This document shows positions 48,264-56,786 of a DNA stretch of 64,000 bases, one piece after another. The notes below the pieces were generated by a model, which saw only the letters and a list, made by a program, of their open reading frames with translations, ran no database searches and had not been told where the DNA came from. Source of the stretch: Streptomyces sp. NBC_01498 (lineage in GTDB: Bacteria; Actinomycetota; Actinomycetes; Streptomycetales; Streptomycetaceae); NCBI RefSeq assembly GCF_036327775.1, contig NZ_CP109598.1, forward strand, positions 2,418,001 to 2,482,000. Direction: 5' to 3'. How positions within the stretch are numbered: the first letter of the stretch is position 1; each line of letters begins with the position of its first letter. The translations under genes were made by a program, and so were the position numbers.

Positions 48264-49527
48264 AGTCGAGGATCGGGTAGCCCGCCTCACGCAGTGCCGT
48301 CGCGACGTCCCGGCAGTGCTCCGGGCCCTTGGTCTCCAGATGCAGTTCCACGTCCGCCTCCGTCAGGCCGAGCCGGGGGTCGGTCCGTACGTGGCTCACG
48401 TCCAGCACGTTCGCGTCGGCCACCGACAGCACCCCGAGCAGCGTCGCGAGCGCCCCCGGCCGGTCGGTGATCCGTACCCGCAGCCCCAGGTACCGCCCCG
48501 ACGCCGCCATCCCGTGCCGCAGGATGCGCTGCATCAGCAGCGGGTCCACGTTGCCGCCCGACAGGACGGCGACCACCGGCCCGCGGAAATCGCGCGGGGT
48601 GCTCAGCAGCGCGGCGACCGGGCTCGCCCCGGCCGGCTCCACGACCAGCTTCGCCCGCTCCAGACAGAGCAGCAGCGCCCCGGCCAGCTCGTCCTCGGAG
48701 ACCGTACGCACCTCGTCCACCAGGTCCCGGATCATCGGGAACGTGATCTCGCCCGGCCGCCCCACCTTGATGCCGTCCGCCATGGTGCTCGGCTCGTGGA
48801 CGGAGGTCGGGTGGCCGGCGCGCAGCGAGGGCGGGTACGCGGCGGCGCCCGCCGCCTGGACGCCGACGACCCGGACGTCCGGCCGTACCGCCTTGACCGC
48901 GAGGGCGATGCCCGCGGCGAGACCACCGCCGCCGAGACCGACGAGGATCGTCCTCACCTCGGGGCACTGCTCCAGGATCTCCAGGCCCACCGTGCCCTGT
49001 CCCGCGATGATGTCCGGGTGGTCGAAGGGATGGATGAAGACCGCGCCGGTCTCCCGCGCGTACTCCTGCGCGGCGGCCAGGGTCTCGTCCACGACCTGGC
49101 CGTGCAGCCGTACCTCGGCGCCGTACTCGCGGGTGGCGGCGACCTTCGGCAGTGGCGCCGCGACCGGCATGAACACGGTGGAGCGGACACCCAGGAGGGT
49201 GGAGGCGAGCGCGACGCCCTGCGCGTGGTTGCCCGCGCTGGCGGCGACGACCCCGGCCGCGCGCTCCTCCGGGGAGAGCCCGGCGATCCGCACGTACGCG
49301 CCGCGCAGCTTGAACGATCCGGTCCGCTGGAGGTTCTCGCACTTGAGCAGGACCGGGGCGCCGACCAGACCTGTCAGATGCCGGCTGCCCTCCAGCGCGG
49401 TCGTCCGGGCCACACCGGCGAGCATCTTCCGGGCGCCGCGGATGTCGTCGAGGATCGGGGCGGGCACGGAGCGGTACGGGGAGGCGGAGGTGAATGATCC
49501 GGAGGAACGAGACGTACCGAAGGTCAT
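48262..49527 (-). CDS. ilvA: Threonine ammonia-lyase (threonine dehydratase)
   Basis: 421 aa. Fold-type II PLP enzyme: the Schiff-base lysine is K73 in 'NLQRTGSFKLRGA', 'SAGNHAQGVA' binds the substrate carboxylate, and 'GLGGGGLAAG' holds the PLP phosphate. A single ACT domain at about 345-421 ('LGLRVRITDRPGALATLLGVLSVADANVLDVSHVRTD') indicates the shorter, catabolic-like IlvA/TdcB-with-ACT form common in actinomycetes. It makes 2-oxobutyrate plus ammonia, a precursor for isoleucine. Divergent from the MarR gene. Confidence 0.93.
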   Translation of the reverse strand: MTFGTSRSSGSFTSASPYRSVPAPILDDIRGARKMLAGVARTTALEGSRHLTGLVGAPVLLKCENLQRTGSFKLRGAYVRIAGLSPEERAAGVVAASAGNHAQGVALASTLLGVRSTVFMPVAAPLPKVAATREYGAEVRLHGQVVDETLAAAQEYARETGAVFIHPFDHPDIIAGQGTVGLEILEQCPEVRTILVGLGGGGLAAGIALAVKAVRPDVRVVGVQAAGAAAYPPSLRAGHPTSVHEPSTMADGIKVGRPGEITFPMIRDLVDEVRTVSEDELAGALLLCLERAKLVVEPAGASPVAALLSTPRDFRGPVVAVLSGGNVDPLLMQRILRHGMAASGRYLGLRVRITDRPGALATLLGVLSVADANVLDVSHVRTDPRLGLTEADVELHLETKGPEHCRDVATALREAGYPILD

Positions 49528-49693
49528 GACCGCCAGTCTCGCAGCTCAACGAGCGGCCGGCCGCCCGGCGCCGGACCCGCCGGCCGGCCCGCCCCCGGGG
49601 TCGCCACCGGTTTACGCGGGGCCCGTACGGCCAGGCACACAGCCGCGTACTCTGTCCCCCACCAATCGACCACCGCACGAGAGAGCCCCAGCC

Positions 49694-50494
49694 ATGCCCC
49701 CTACTCAGGACATGACTTCCGCTGTGTCGGCCTCCCCGGGCTCCGGCTCCGAATCCTCCGGTTCCGAACCTTCCGGCTCCGCACCTTTAGAGTCCGCACC
49801 GGCGTCGTCCGCCGGTACCGAATCCACCCGCGCGGCTGACACCGCCTCAACAGACGGCGTGTCCGACGACATCGCCTCCCGCGACATCGGCTCCCACCAC
49901 ACCGCGTCGAAAAACATCGGCTCGAACGACGCCGCGGTGAACGACGCCGTCTCCGACGACGGCATGCCGGGCGATGTCGCCGCACTGCTCGACTCCCTCC
50001 AGCACCAGGTGGCCGTCTTCGCCCGACGGGCGGAACAGACCCGCCTCGGCGGTGTCGGCCAGGTGCGCAACTCCATGGACCGCGCCGCCTATCTGTTGCT
50101 CAACCGGCTCGACTCGGAAGGGCCGATGGGCGTCAAGGCGCTCGCCGCGGGGATGGGCATCGACTCCTCCACCGTCACCCGCCAGGTCGCGCCGCTGGTC
50201 GACACCGGCCTGGTCAAGCGCACGTCGCACCCGGAGGACGGCCGTGCCGTCGTCCTGGAACTCTCCGTGCGCGGGATGAGCCGCCTCGAAGAAGTCCGTT
50301 CCTCGCGGCGGGAGTTGATGTCGAAGGTCACGGAGGGCTGGACGGAGGACGAGCGGGAGTCGTTCTGCACGCTCCTCACCCGGTTCAACTCCGCCCTGTC
50401 GGCACGGCAGTCGGGGCCCGCGCCGGCCGAACAGGCCGGACAGCGGACCCCGGTGGACGCCCCTTCCGGTACGGAGCTTCCACCGGCGTCCTGA
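49694..50494 (+). CDS. MarR family regulator with long disordered head
   Basis: 266 aa from ATG 49694. Residues 1-90 are low complexity: a Ser/Gly/Glu/Pro part ('SGSGSESSGSEPSGSAP'), then a degenerate repeat of D-x-x-S units ('DDIASRDIGSHHTASKNIGSND'). The MarR winged HTH follows: 'RAAYLLLNRLDSEGPMGVKALAAGMGIDSSTVTRQVAPLVDTGLVKRTSHPEDGRAVVLELSVRG'. Codon bias holds through the head, so it seems translated, but an internal ATG at 49963 is an alternative start giving a normal-size MarR protein. Divergent from ilvA. Ligand unknown. Confidence 0.82.
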   Translation: MPPTQDMTSAVSASPGSGSESSGSEPSGSAPLESAPASSAGTESTRAADTASTDGVSDDIASRDIGSHHTASKNIGSNDAAVNDAVSDDGMPGDVAALLDSLQHQVAVFARRAEQTRLGGVGQVRNSMDRAAYLLLNRLDSEGPMGVKALAAGMGIDSSTVTRQVAPLVDTGLVKRTSHPEDGRAVVLELSVRGMSRLEEVRSSRRELMSKVTEGWTEDERESFCTLLTRFNSALSARQSGPAPAEQAGQRTPVDAPSGTELPPAS

Positions 50495-50606
50495 ACTCCG
50501 GCCCGGTGCGCGGGCGGTGGTCACCGCTCTCCCGGCCCGCGCCGGCCCGTCTCTCCCCCGTCGGCCCGACCGGCCCTGATACGGGGGGACTTCTCCTACG
50601 CGAGTC

Positions 50607-51752
50607 TTACGCGAGGGCCTGCTGAAGATCCGTCAGCAGGTCGTCGCCGGACTCGATGCCGACCGACAGCCGCACCAGGTCGTCCGGCACCTCCAGCGCG
50701 GACCCCGCCACGGAGGCGTGCGTCATGCGTCCGGGGTGCTCGATCAGCGACTCGACCCCGCCGAGGGACTCCCCCAGGGTGAAGACCTTCGCCCGGCCGC
50801 AGACCTCGATCGCCGCCTGCTCGCCGCCGGCGACCCGGAAGGACACCATGCCGCCGAAGGACTTCATCTGCTTGGCGGCCACCTCGTGGCCGGGGTGCTC
50901 GGGCAGGCCCGGGTAGTACACCTGGGTGACCTTCGGGTGCCGCACCAGCATCTCGGCGACGCGCGCCGCGTTCTCGCCGTGCCGGTCCATCCGTACGGCG
51001 AGGGTCTTCACACCGCGCAGCACCAGCCACGAGTCGAAGGGGCCTGCGATCGCGCCCATCGCGTTCTGGTGGTAGGCGAGTTCGTCGCCCAGCGTGTCGT
51101 CGGAGGTGACGAGCGCGCCGCCGACGACGTCCGAGTGACCGCCCATGTACTTGGTCGTCGAGTGCACGACGACATCGGCGCCGAGGGCGAGCGGCTGCTG
51201 GAGGTAGGGGCTCGCGAAGGTGTTGTCCACGACGAGCTTCGCGCCGGCCGTGCGGGCGATGTCGGCGAGGGCCTGGATGTCGCTGATGCCCAGGAGCGGG
51301 TTGGACGGGGTCTCGACCCAGATCGCCTTCGTACGGGGGCGCAGGGCCGCCCGTACCGCCACCGGGTCCGAGGTGTCGGCCACCGACCACTCCACGCCCC
51401 AGCGCGAGACGACCTTGGCGAAGAGCCGGAAGGTGCCGCCGTACGCGTCGTCGGGGATCACGACGTGGTCGCCCGGGGACAGCAGCGTACGGAGGAGGCA
51501 GTCCTCGGCGGCGAGGCCCGACGCGAAGGCGAGGCCACGCCGGCCGCCCTCCAGGGCCGCCAGGTTCTCCTCCAGGGCGGAGCGCGTGGGGTTGGCGCTG
51601 CGGCTGTACTCGTAGCCGCCGCGCAGTCCGCCCACGCCGTCCTGCTTGTACGTGGACACCTGATAGATGGGGGGTACGACCGCGCCGGTGAGGGAATCAG
51701 GCGTGTTCCCCGCGTGGATGGCGATGGTCTCGAAGCTGTGCTGGTCGCTCAT
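50607..51752 (-). CDS. metB: Cystathionine gamma-synthase
   Basis: 381 aa from ATG 51752. Cys/Met-metabolism PLP family: 'YEYSRSANPTRSALEENLAALEGG', the aspartate of 'AKLVVDNTFASPYLQQPL' and Schiff-base lysine K201 in 'VVVHSTTKYMGGHSDVVGG'. It makes cystathionine from O-acylhomoserine and cysteine. A gamma-lyase role cannot be excluded by sequence alone. Normal length. A 24-bp tandem repeat lies just upstream of its start. Confidence 0.9.
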   Translation of the reverse strand: MSDQHSFETIAIHAGNTPDSLTGAVVPPIYQVSTYKQDGVGGLRGGYEYSRSANPTRSALEENLAALEGGRRGLAFASGLAAEDCLLRTLLSPGDHVVIPDDAYGGTFRLFAKVVSRWGVEWSVADTSDPVAVRAALRPRTKAIWVETPSNPLLGISDIQALADIARTAGAKLVVDNTFASPYLQQPLALGADVVVHSTTKYMGGHSDVVGGALVTSDDTLGDELAYHQNAMGAIAGPFDSWLVLRGVKTLAVRMDRHGENAARVAEMLVRHPKVTQVYYPGLPEHPGHEVAAKQMKSFGGMVSFRVAGGEQAAIEVCGRAKVFTLGESLGGVESLIEHPGRMTHASVAGSALEVPDDLVRLSVGIESGDDLLTDLQQALA

Positions 51753-51833
51753 GAGCCCCGAGGGTAGCGGGGCCGGGGGCTCTCCGCCGGACAGGTCCGA
51801 GGGGCGGCCGGGACCTCCCCGCCGGACGGGACC

Positions 51834-51914
51834 GGGTCCGGGCTCGGAGCGCCTGCCGGGTCCGGGCTCGGAGTGCGTGCGGGGTCCGGGCTCGGAGTGC
51901 GTGCGGGGTCCGGG
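51834..51914. repeat. 24-bp tandem repeat, 3.4 copies
   Basis: Unit GGGTCCGGGCTCGGAGTGCG plus TGCG: copies at 51834-51857 (three changes), 51858-51881 and 51882-51905 (identical), then a partial copy at 51906-51914. It sits between the divergent starts of metB and the 367-aa membrane protein, and ends 12 nt before the latter's ATG. Confidence 0.9.
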
Positions 51915-51926
51915 ACAATGGGACGC

Positions 51927-53030
51927 ATGGAGATTCTCTGGTTCCTGATCGCGACGGGCCTGGTCGTGGCCGCCGTCGGCCCGCTCGCCCGGCGCCGCCG
52001 GAGCGGCATCCACCAGGTCGAGCCCGGCTCGCCGGACGCCGCAGACCCGGACGCGTACGCGTTCGTACGGCAGGAGGAGCTGGACCTGCGGCTGCCCGGC
52101 CCGGACCAGGACCTGCTCGACGTACTCGACGTGGTCCAGCGCACCCAGGACTGGCGGGCGGCGGCGCAGCTCCTCGCGGGGACGCCCAAGGAGGGCGAGG
52201 TGCGCTGGCAGCGGGTGCAGGCGTTCGCGGGCGCGGCGTCGCTGGAGCTGCGGCAGAAGCCGGGCGTCGGCGGGGCGTGGCTGCGGGCGTGGCGGTCGGA
52301 GTCGCCGAAGGACGCGGGCGGGGCGCAGGTGCACGCGGAGTTCCTGGTGCAGCAGGCGTGGCGCTCCTCGGCGGCGGGCACGGACGACTTCCGGATCATC
52401 CTGGAGGAGGCGCGTTCGGTCTGCGACGAGGCGGCGCTGCTGGCGCCCGGCGATCCGGTGCCGTACATCGTGGAACTGGCCGTGGCGCGCGGGCTCGGTT
52501 ATCCGCACGAGCGGTTCGACCAGCTCTGGGCGAAGATCATCGACCGCGCGCCGGACCACATGGGGGCTCATCTGGCGGCCCTGCACTACTGGTGCGAGAA
52601 GTGGCACGGCTCCCGCCAGGAGGCGGACCGCTTCGCCACGGCCTCGGCGGCGCGGGCCCCGCAGGGGTCGCTGCTGGCGGCGCTGCCGCTGTTCGCGGTG
52701 TTCGAGCATCTGCCGGAGATCACGCTCGTACGGGACTTCTACCGCAGCGAGGTGGTGTCGAAGGCCATGGAGGGCGCGCTGTTCGCGGTCCACGCGGCCC
52801 GCCCCGACGACCCGATGCTCGCGCACGTGCGGCATCTGCTGCTGCTCTTCCTGGTGCGGGGCGAGCGGTGGTCGGAGGCGATGCACCAGTTCGTCCTGGT
52901 GGACGGCCACGTCGGCGCGCTCCCGTGGACCCTCAGCGAGGACCCGGCGGCGGAGTACACCCTGCACCGGGCCCTGGCGGTGGCGGGCTACGAGGCGAAC
53001 GGCGGCAACCCGGCGACGCTGCCGCGGTAG
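51927..53030 (+). CDS. Membrane-anchored helical-repeat protein, paralog A
   Basis: 367 aa from ATG 51927; a possible ATG at 51918 adds three residues. One N-terminal helix (ILWFLIATGLVVAAVGPLA), a basic stop-transfer stretch, then about 320 residues of TPR-like helices. Shared blocks with the 58313-59407 product are 'AWLRAWR', 'DPVPYIVELAVARGLGY', 'LWAKIIDRAPDH', 'LHYWCEKWHGSRQEAD' and 'LPWTLSEDPAAEYTLHRALAV'. I do not recognise a named family; the cytoplasmic repeat domain is probably a protein-interaction module. Start preceded by a tandem repeat. Confidence 0.75.
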   Translation: MEILWFLIATGLVVAAVGPLARRRRSGIHQVEPGSPDAADPDAYAFVRQEELDLRLPGPDQDLLDVLDVVQRTQDWRAAAQLLAGTPKEGEVRWQRVQAFAGAASLELRQKPGVGGAWLRAWRSESPKDAGGAQVHAEFLVQQAWRSSAAGTDDFRIILEEARSVCDEAALLAPGDPVPYIVELAVARGLGYPHERFDQLWAKIIDRAPDHMGAHLAALHYWCEKWHGSRQEADRFATASAARAPQGSLLAALPLFAVFEHLPEITLVRDFYRSEVVSKAMEGALFAVHAARPDDPMLAHVRHLLLLFLVRGERWSEAMHQFVLVDGHVGALPWTLSEDPAAEYTLHRALAVAGYEANGGNPATLPR

Positions 53031-53054
53031 GGGCGCCGGTGCGGTGGGGCCGTC

Positions 53055-53086
53055 GGTCGGGCGGTCGGGCGGTCGGGCGGTCGGGC
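53055..53086. repeat. Four perfect 8-bp tandem repeats (GGTCGGGC)
   Basis: GGTCGGGC is repeated four times without change at 53055-53086, between the stop of the helical-repeat protein gene and the dienelactone-hydrolase-like gene. A simple repeat likely to vary in copy number. Confidence 0.9.
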
Positions 53087-53141
53087 GGGCAGGAGCCAGG
53101 TAGGGAACCTGTTTCCTGTCTCCTGTTGTCACGCCCGCGCC

Positions 53142-53160
53142 GTTCTGCCAGTGGCAGAAC
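53142..53160. promoter_or_regulatory. Inverted repeat upstream of dienelactone-hydrolase-like gene
   Basis: GTTCTGCCAGTGGCAGAAC has perfect 8-bp arms around AGT, 42 nt before ATG 53202. A candidate operator in promoter position; the regulator is unknown. Confidence 0.55.
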
Positions 53161-53201
53161 ACCGGCCCGACCGGGCTCGACGGTCACTACGGTCCAGTCT
53201 C

Positions 53202-53939
53202 ATGACGACGCTCGTGACGACGATCACCACGCGCACGGTCGAGTACCCGGCCGACGGCCTGACGATGATCGGGCACCTCGCGCTCCCGGCCGGCGCCGAC
53301 CGCCGGCCCGCCGTGCTGCTCGGACCGGAGGGCCCGGGGCTCAGCGACGTCGAGCGCCGCCGGGCCGACGCGCTCGCCGAACGGGGATACGTGGCGCTGG
53401 CCTTCGACATCCACGGCGGGCGCCATCTGGGCGACCCGGCCGAGATGCTGGCCCGTTGCATGCCGCTGCTCGCCGACCCCGACCGGATGCGGGGCATCGG
53501 CCACGCGGCGCTCGACGTGCTGCGCGCCGAACCACGCACCGACCCCGACCGGATCGCCGCCGTCGGCTACGGCACCGGCGGCGCCATCGCTCTGGAACTC
53601 GGGCGCGACGGCGTCAACCTGCGGGCGATCGGCACAGTCAACGCACTGACCACGGGCCGACCGGGCGAGACGGCGCGCATCCGCTGCCCGGTATGGGCCG
53701 GGGTCGGGTCGGAAGACCCGATCATGCCGCCCGCTCAACGGGACGCGTTCACCGCCGAGATGCAGGCCGCGGGCGTCGACTGGCGCCTCGTGGTCTACGG
53801 CGGCGCCTTGCACGCCTTCCACCACCCGCCGGTCGACCACCCCACGGTCCCCGGTGTCGCCTACCACCCACGGCACGCGCAACGCGCCTGGCACGACGTC
53901 ATCGACCTGCTCACCGAGTGCCTGCCCGTAACGGAGTGA
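53202..53939 (+). CDS. Dienelactone-hydrolase family protein lacking the nucleophile
   Basis: 245 aa from ATG 53202; the frame is open to 53151, but that would cut the operator-like repeat. Alpha/beta hydrolase of the DLH type: 'RPAVLLGPEGPGLSDVERRRADALAERGYVALAFDIHGG'. The acid is D172 in 'GVGSEDPIMP' and the base H204 in 'YGGALHAFHHP'. The nucleophile elbow, G-Y-C-x-G-G in dienelactone hydrolase, reads GYGTGG here (G124), so the catalytic Cys/Ser is missing. It may be a non-catalytic homologue or use another residue. Confidence 0.82.
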   Translation: MTTLVTTITTRTVEYPADGLTMIGHLALPAGADRRPAVLLGPEGPGLSDVERRRADALAERGYVALAFDIHGGRHLGDPAEMLARCMPLLADPDRMRGIGHAALDVLRAEPRTDPDRIAAVGYGTGGAIALELGRDGVNLRAIGTVNALTTGRPGETARIRCPVWAGVGSEDPIMPPAQRDAFTAEMQAAGVDWRLVVYGGALHAFHHPPVDHPTVPGVAYHPRHAQRAWHDVIDLLTECLPVTE

Positions 53940-54392
53940 TCCGGTCGGCAACCGCGATTCGGGCCGCGAACCAGACCGTCAGAACGCCACCGGCTCCGGT
54001 TGTGGGACATCACCGCAGCTCGGAGAAAGGGTGACGAGGTGCTCCGCGAGGGCGTTCCCGCTCGGCGGCGGGAACGGCTCCGCCCAGTGCCCGGGTTCTC
54101 CGCCCTCACACTCCTGACCTGGGCAGGCCCGGACCGCCGTCCCGGCTGGAGTTGCCGCTGACCCTGCTCCGTCTCAGGTGCTGTTTCCCTCTCACGGGTG
54201 GTTTGAGGCCGCACCGCCGGCGGAGGTGTCTGCCGGTGCCTTCGCCGGGATCGATTCCGTGTGATCGATCCACAGGTCACGGCTGGCCGGCCCGCGCATG
54301 GCCCGTCGGCTTGCTCCCGGCCTGTGGGACGGGCTGCACACCCCGGACCGAGAACGTGAGCCGGACAGCTGATCACGGGCGCGTTCGGCCTG
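53940..54392. other. Gene-free start of accessory patch
   Basis: No credible gene in 453 nt. Codon-position bias is lost in all frames and the GC content looks lower and more even than in the flanks. This fits decayed sequence at the edge of the accessory interval that runs to about 57.6 kb. No inverted repeat or direct repeat of a transposon end was found by eye. Confidence 0.4.
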
Positions 54393-54632
54393 TCAGGCGC
54401 GGTCGTGGAGCGTGATGTGGTAGCCGTCGGGGTCGGCGAAGGCGAAGGCCCGACCGAAGGGGCCGTCGACCGGTGCGGAGACGATGGTGCGACCGTCGGC
54501 GGCGAGAGCATCGTGAATGGCCTGAACGTCGGTGGCGTGGAGCCAGATCGCGGCACCGATACCGGGCTGAGCCACAGATGCGACATCGGTACCGGGAACG
54601 ACGTCGCGGAGTGGAATCCCGGTGGGCGGCTC
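54393..54632 (-). pseudogene. VOC/glyoxalase-family protein, C-terminal half only
   Basis: The minus frame ending at 54393 reads 'AAIWLHATDVQAIHDALAADGRTIVSAPVDGPFGRAFAFADPDGYHITLHDRA'. This is the second beta-alpha-beta-beta-beta half of a glyoxalase/bleomycin-resistance protein, with the metal-type 'FADPDGYHITLHD' end. The first half is missing: the frame loses similarity at about 54632, just before the PHP gene. Any GTG start around 54575 would give only about 60 aa. A deletion remnant is most likely. Confidence 0.65.
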
Positions 54633-54672
54633 TGAGCTTCGAGATTCTCAATGGGTCAAGTGGGGGAAATGG

Positions 54673-55674
54673 ATGTCGGAGTTGGAAACCTCTCCGCCGC
54701 AGATGGCTGGCGGGGGGCGCGGCTGGTACCGAGGTGACTGCCATGTGCACTCGCTGGCGTCGAGCGGCGGCGAGCTGACGCCGGCCCAGCTTGTGGCTGA
54801 TGCCCGCGCGGCTGGGCTGGATTTCCTCGCAGCCACCGAGCACAACACGTCCGAGACGCACAACGCCTGGAGTCGGGACGCCGACGACGATCCGCTGGTG
54901 ATCCTGGGTCAAGAGGTCACCACCCGAACCGGGCACTGGCTCGCTTTGGGTGTCCCCTCAGGTCAGGTGGTCGACTGGCGCTACGGCGTGGAGGACAGCG
55001 CGATCGATCGGCATCTGGACGAGGTCCACCGAGCCGGTGGGCTCTGTGTCGTGGCCCACCCGCACGCGCCCTACCCCTCTGGCACCTTCATGTACCCGTA
55101 CCAGGGATTCGATGCGGTTGAGGTGTGGAACGGGCCGTGGAGTTCGGACGTGCCGTGGCAGGCGGACAATGAGGCGGCCCTGGCCGATTGGGGGCGGAGT
55201 CTGACTGCGGACATCCGACAGGGACCGTGGCGGCCGGCGATGGGCAACAGCGACACCCACCTCAAGGACCAGATCGGCGTCCCGCACACTGTCGTACTGG
55301 CCGAGGATCTGAGTCCCGGCGAAATCCTCGCCGGGATCCGTGCGGGCCGGAGCTGGACAGCCGAATCGGCCGCAGTCGAGTTGTTGTTCACGATCTCTGC
55401 GGGTGCTCAGAGCGCCGGGATCGGTGAACGGTTGCAGACCGGCGGTGAGCCGGCCGTGGCGAGGGTGGAAATACGCGGCGTTCAGTCGGGCATTGTCAGC
55501 TTTCACACCGAGCGAGGAGAAGTGCACCGTGTGCCACTTCCCGACTCGGGATCGGATGTCGTGGAGTGGCACACCAGTGCGGCAGATTCGGCGTTCGTAC
55601 GTATCGAGGTACGTCATCCCGACGGGCACATGGCGGCACTCAGCAATCCGATCATCCTGACTGTCCCGGACTGA
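54673..55674 (+). CDS. PHP-domain phosphoesterase
   Basis: 333 aa from ATG 54673 (GGGGG upstream). Metal motifs of the PHP superfamily appear in order: 'GDCHVHSLASSG' (HxH), 'FLAATEHNTSE', 'GLCVVAHPHAPYP' and 'PAMGNSDTHLKDQ'. They indicate a trinuclear metal site hydrolysing a phosphate ester, as in histidinol-phosphatase-like and PolX-type phosphoesterases. The C-terminal third ('SAAVELLFTISAGAQSAGIGERLQTGG...RVEIRGVQSG', '...SAFVRIEVRHPDGHMAALSNPIIL') is a beta-sandwich typical of CehA/McbA-type proteins. No signal peptide. Codon bias is weaker than in core genes, consistent with the accessory interval. Confidence 0.85.
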   Translation: MSELETSPPQMAGGGRGWYRGDCHVHSLASSGGELTPAQLVADARAAGLDFLAATEHNTSETHNAWSRDADDDPLVILGQEVTTRTGHWLALGVPSGQVVDWRYGVEDSAIDRHLDEVHRAGGLCVVAHPHAPYPSGTFMYPYQGFDAVEVWNGPWSSDVPWQADNEAALADWGRSLTADIRQGPWRPAMGNSDTHLKDQIGVPHTVVLAEDLSPGEILAGIRAGRSWTAESAAVELLFTISAGAQSAGIGERLQTGGEPAVARVEIRGVQSGIVSFHTERGEVHRVPLPDSGSDVVEWHTSAADSAFVRIEVRHPDGHMAALSNPIILTVPD

Positions 55675-55699
55675 CTTGGTGGGCCAAGGATAGGGCAGT

Positions 55700-55970
55700 G
55701 CTGATCCGTCGACGTGGTGGTGCGGTCGACGATGTCTGCGAAGGTCGGCATGCCGAGATCGACTGTGGCGGGTCGGCGGGCTGCTTCGGCATCGAGCTCG
55801 TCCAGGCTGCCCTGCGCGCCAGCGAGGCCGACCTGGAGGCCCTCGACTTCGCCCAGCCATCCTTCCCGCTCCGCCTCGGCGATCCGGGCGATCAGGTTGT
55901 AGCGGATGCCAGTCGGCCGTGGCCGTTGGGCCGGATCAGGCCGAAGGAGCGAGCATCTGACACAGGCTTG
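55700..55970 (-). pseudogene. C-terminal remnant of an actinomycete tyrosine integrase
   Basis: The minus frame reads 'QACVRCSLLRPDPAQRPR' and then 'NLIARIAEAEREGWLGEVEGLQVGLAGAQGSLDELD', closing with 'RRPATVDLGMPTFADI'. I recognise this zinc-knuckle plus coiled-coil tail ('...EAEREGWLGEVEGL...DLGMP') from large site-specific integrases of Streptomyces mobile elements. The catalytic part is absent, and no start or stop matches an intact gene. Recognition is from memory and should be tested by search. Confidence 0.6.
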
Positions 55971-56098
55971 TCCGGACCAGCCCATCTCGACGCTCAGCTC
56001 GTCATCACAGTGCTTTCGCAACGGAAAGTAGTAGTGAAGTCGCCGGGCAAGAGGCCGTCCCCAGCGTGTCCGCATTCCAGGGCGGCAGTTCAACGTGG

Positions 56099-56584
56099 CT
56101 ACTGGGAGAACGCGTAGGTTCGGACGGGGTCGAGGTGCAGTTCGTAGGGCCCGAAGCAGTCTGCCGCGAGCGTCGCGACCGGGGAGCCGCAGGGACAGGC
56201 GCGGTTGAGTCCTTCGTCACCCGTCGGCCCGCAGCAGCCGGTGCTGTTGTCCCAGTCAGGCAGCGGTTGAAGGCCGGGGGCGTCCTCAGGGTGCATCAGC
56301 ACCGTGCCCGGGACGCCCTCCGAGATGACGAAGCCCCCCTCGCGGCAGACCAGCGGCCCCCGGGACTGAGCCGGCTTCGGGTCCTCCTGATCGTCCTGCA
56401 CGACGTAGGGAGGTCCCCAGGGCTCGGGATCGATCGCGTAGCGGCCTCGCGGAACAGTGGAGGGTGCCCGGCGTGTCTCCTTGTCCCGGTCTTGTTCGTC
56501 GCCGGAGGGGCCGGGGACGGCGGCCAGCTCGGCCAGCTCCGGCGTGATCGCGGTGCCGCACTTGGAGCAGAGGAAGACGGTCAT
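56099..56584 (-). CDS. Cys-rich conserved protein, unknown function
   Basis: 161 aa from ATG 56584; an upstream GTG at 56620 has a better-spaced GAGGAG and is a real alternative. The N-terminus 'TVFLCSKCGTAITPEL' is a zinc-knuckle pair (CxxC), and a second Cys group follows near the C-terminus ('TGCCGPTGDEG' and 'ACPCGSP'), so one structural zinc site is likely. The middle is acidic and Pro-rich. The family recurs in actinomycetes as far as I recall, without assigned function. Last of a three-gene minus-strand cassette with the 181-aa and 60-aa genes. Confidence 0.7.
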   Translation of the reverse strand: MTVFLCSKCGTAITPELAELAAVPGPSGDEQDRDKETRRAPSTVPRGRYAIDPEPWGPPYVVQDDQEDPKPAQSRGPLVCREGGFVISEGVPGTVLMHPEDAPGLQPLPDWDNSTGCCGPTGDEGLNRACPCGSPVATLAADCFGPYELHLDPVRTYAFSQ

Positions 56585-56600
56585 CTCCTCGTTGTAGTCC

Positions 56601-56783
56601 TCAGGGCTGCTGCTTCGCACCTTCGTTTGGCTCCTCGGAGTCGGTGCGCGCGACGATGCCGCGGAAATCGGGCCAGCTGAGATGGACGGTGCTGTGTCGG
56701 GCCGCGAGGTCGCGCCATCTCGCACCCGCGTCCACTCCACGGCTGTCCAGGTGCGAGCGCGCCAAGCACCCCATGGCCGTCAT
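56601..56783 (-). CDS. 60-aa protein of the accessory cassette
   Basis: ATG 56783 lies 3 nt after the previous stop, and its end overlaps the possible GTG start of the next gene. The sequence 'ARWRDLAARHSTVHLSWPDFRGIVARTDSEEPNEGAKQQP' has no known motif. Its 'STVHLSWPDFRGI' weakly recalls the 'VDLGMP' tail of the nearby integrase remnants, which may be chance. The tight spacing supports translation as part of the cassette. Confidence 0.45.
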   Translation of the reverse strand: MTAMGCLARSHLDSRGVDAGARWRDLAARHSTVHLSWPDFRGIVARTDSEEPNEGAKQQP

Positions 56784-56786
56784 TGC

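Noticed and set aside
54152..54415. 87-aa plus-strand frame in the accessory gap
   Set aside because: No ribosome-binding site, no codon bias, overlaps the VOC remnant.
53861..54586. Longer minus-strand frame opposite the end of the dienelactone-hydrolase-like gene
   Set aside because: It starts inside the VOC remnant in another frame and has Ser/Pro/Arg-rich composition only.
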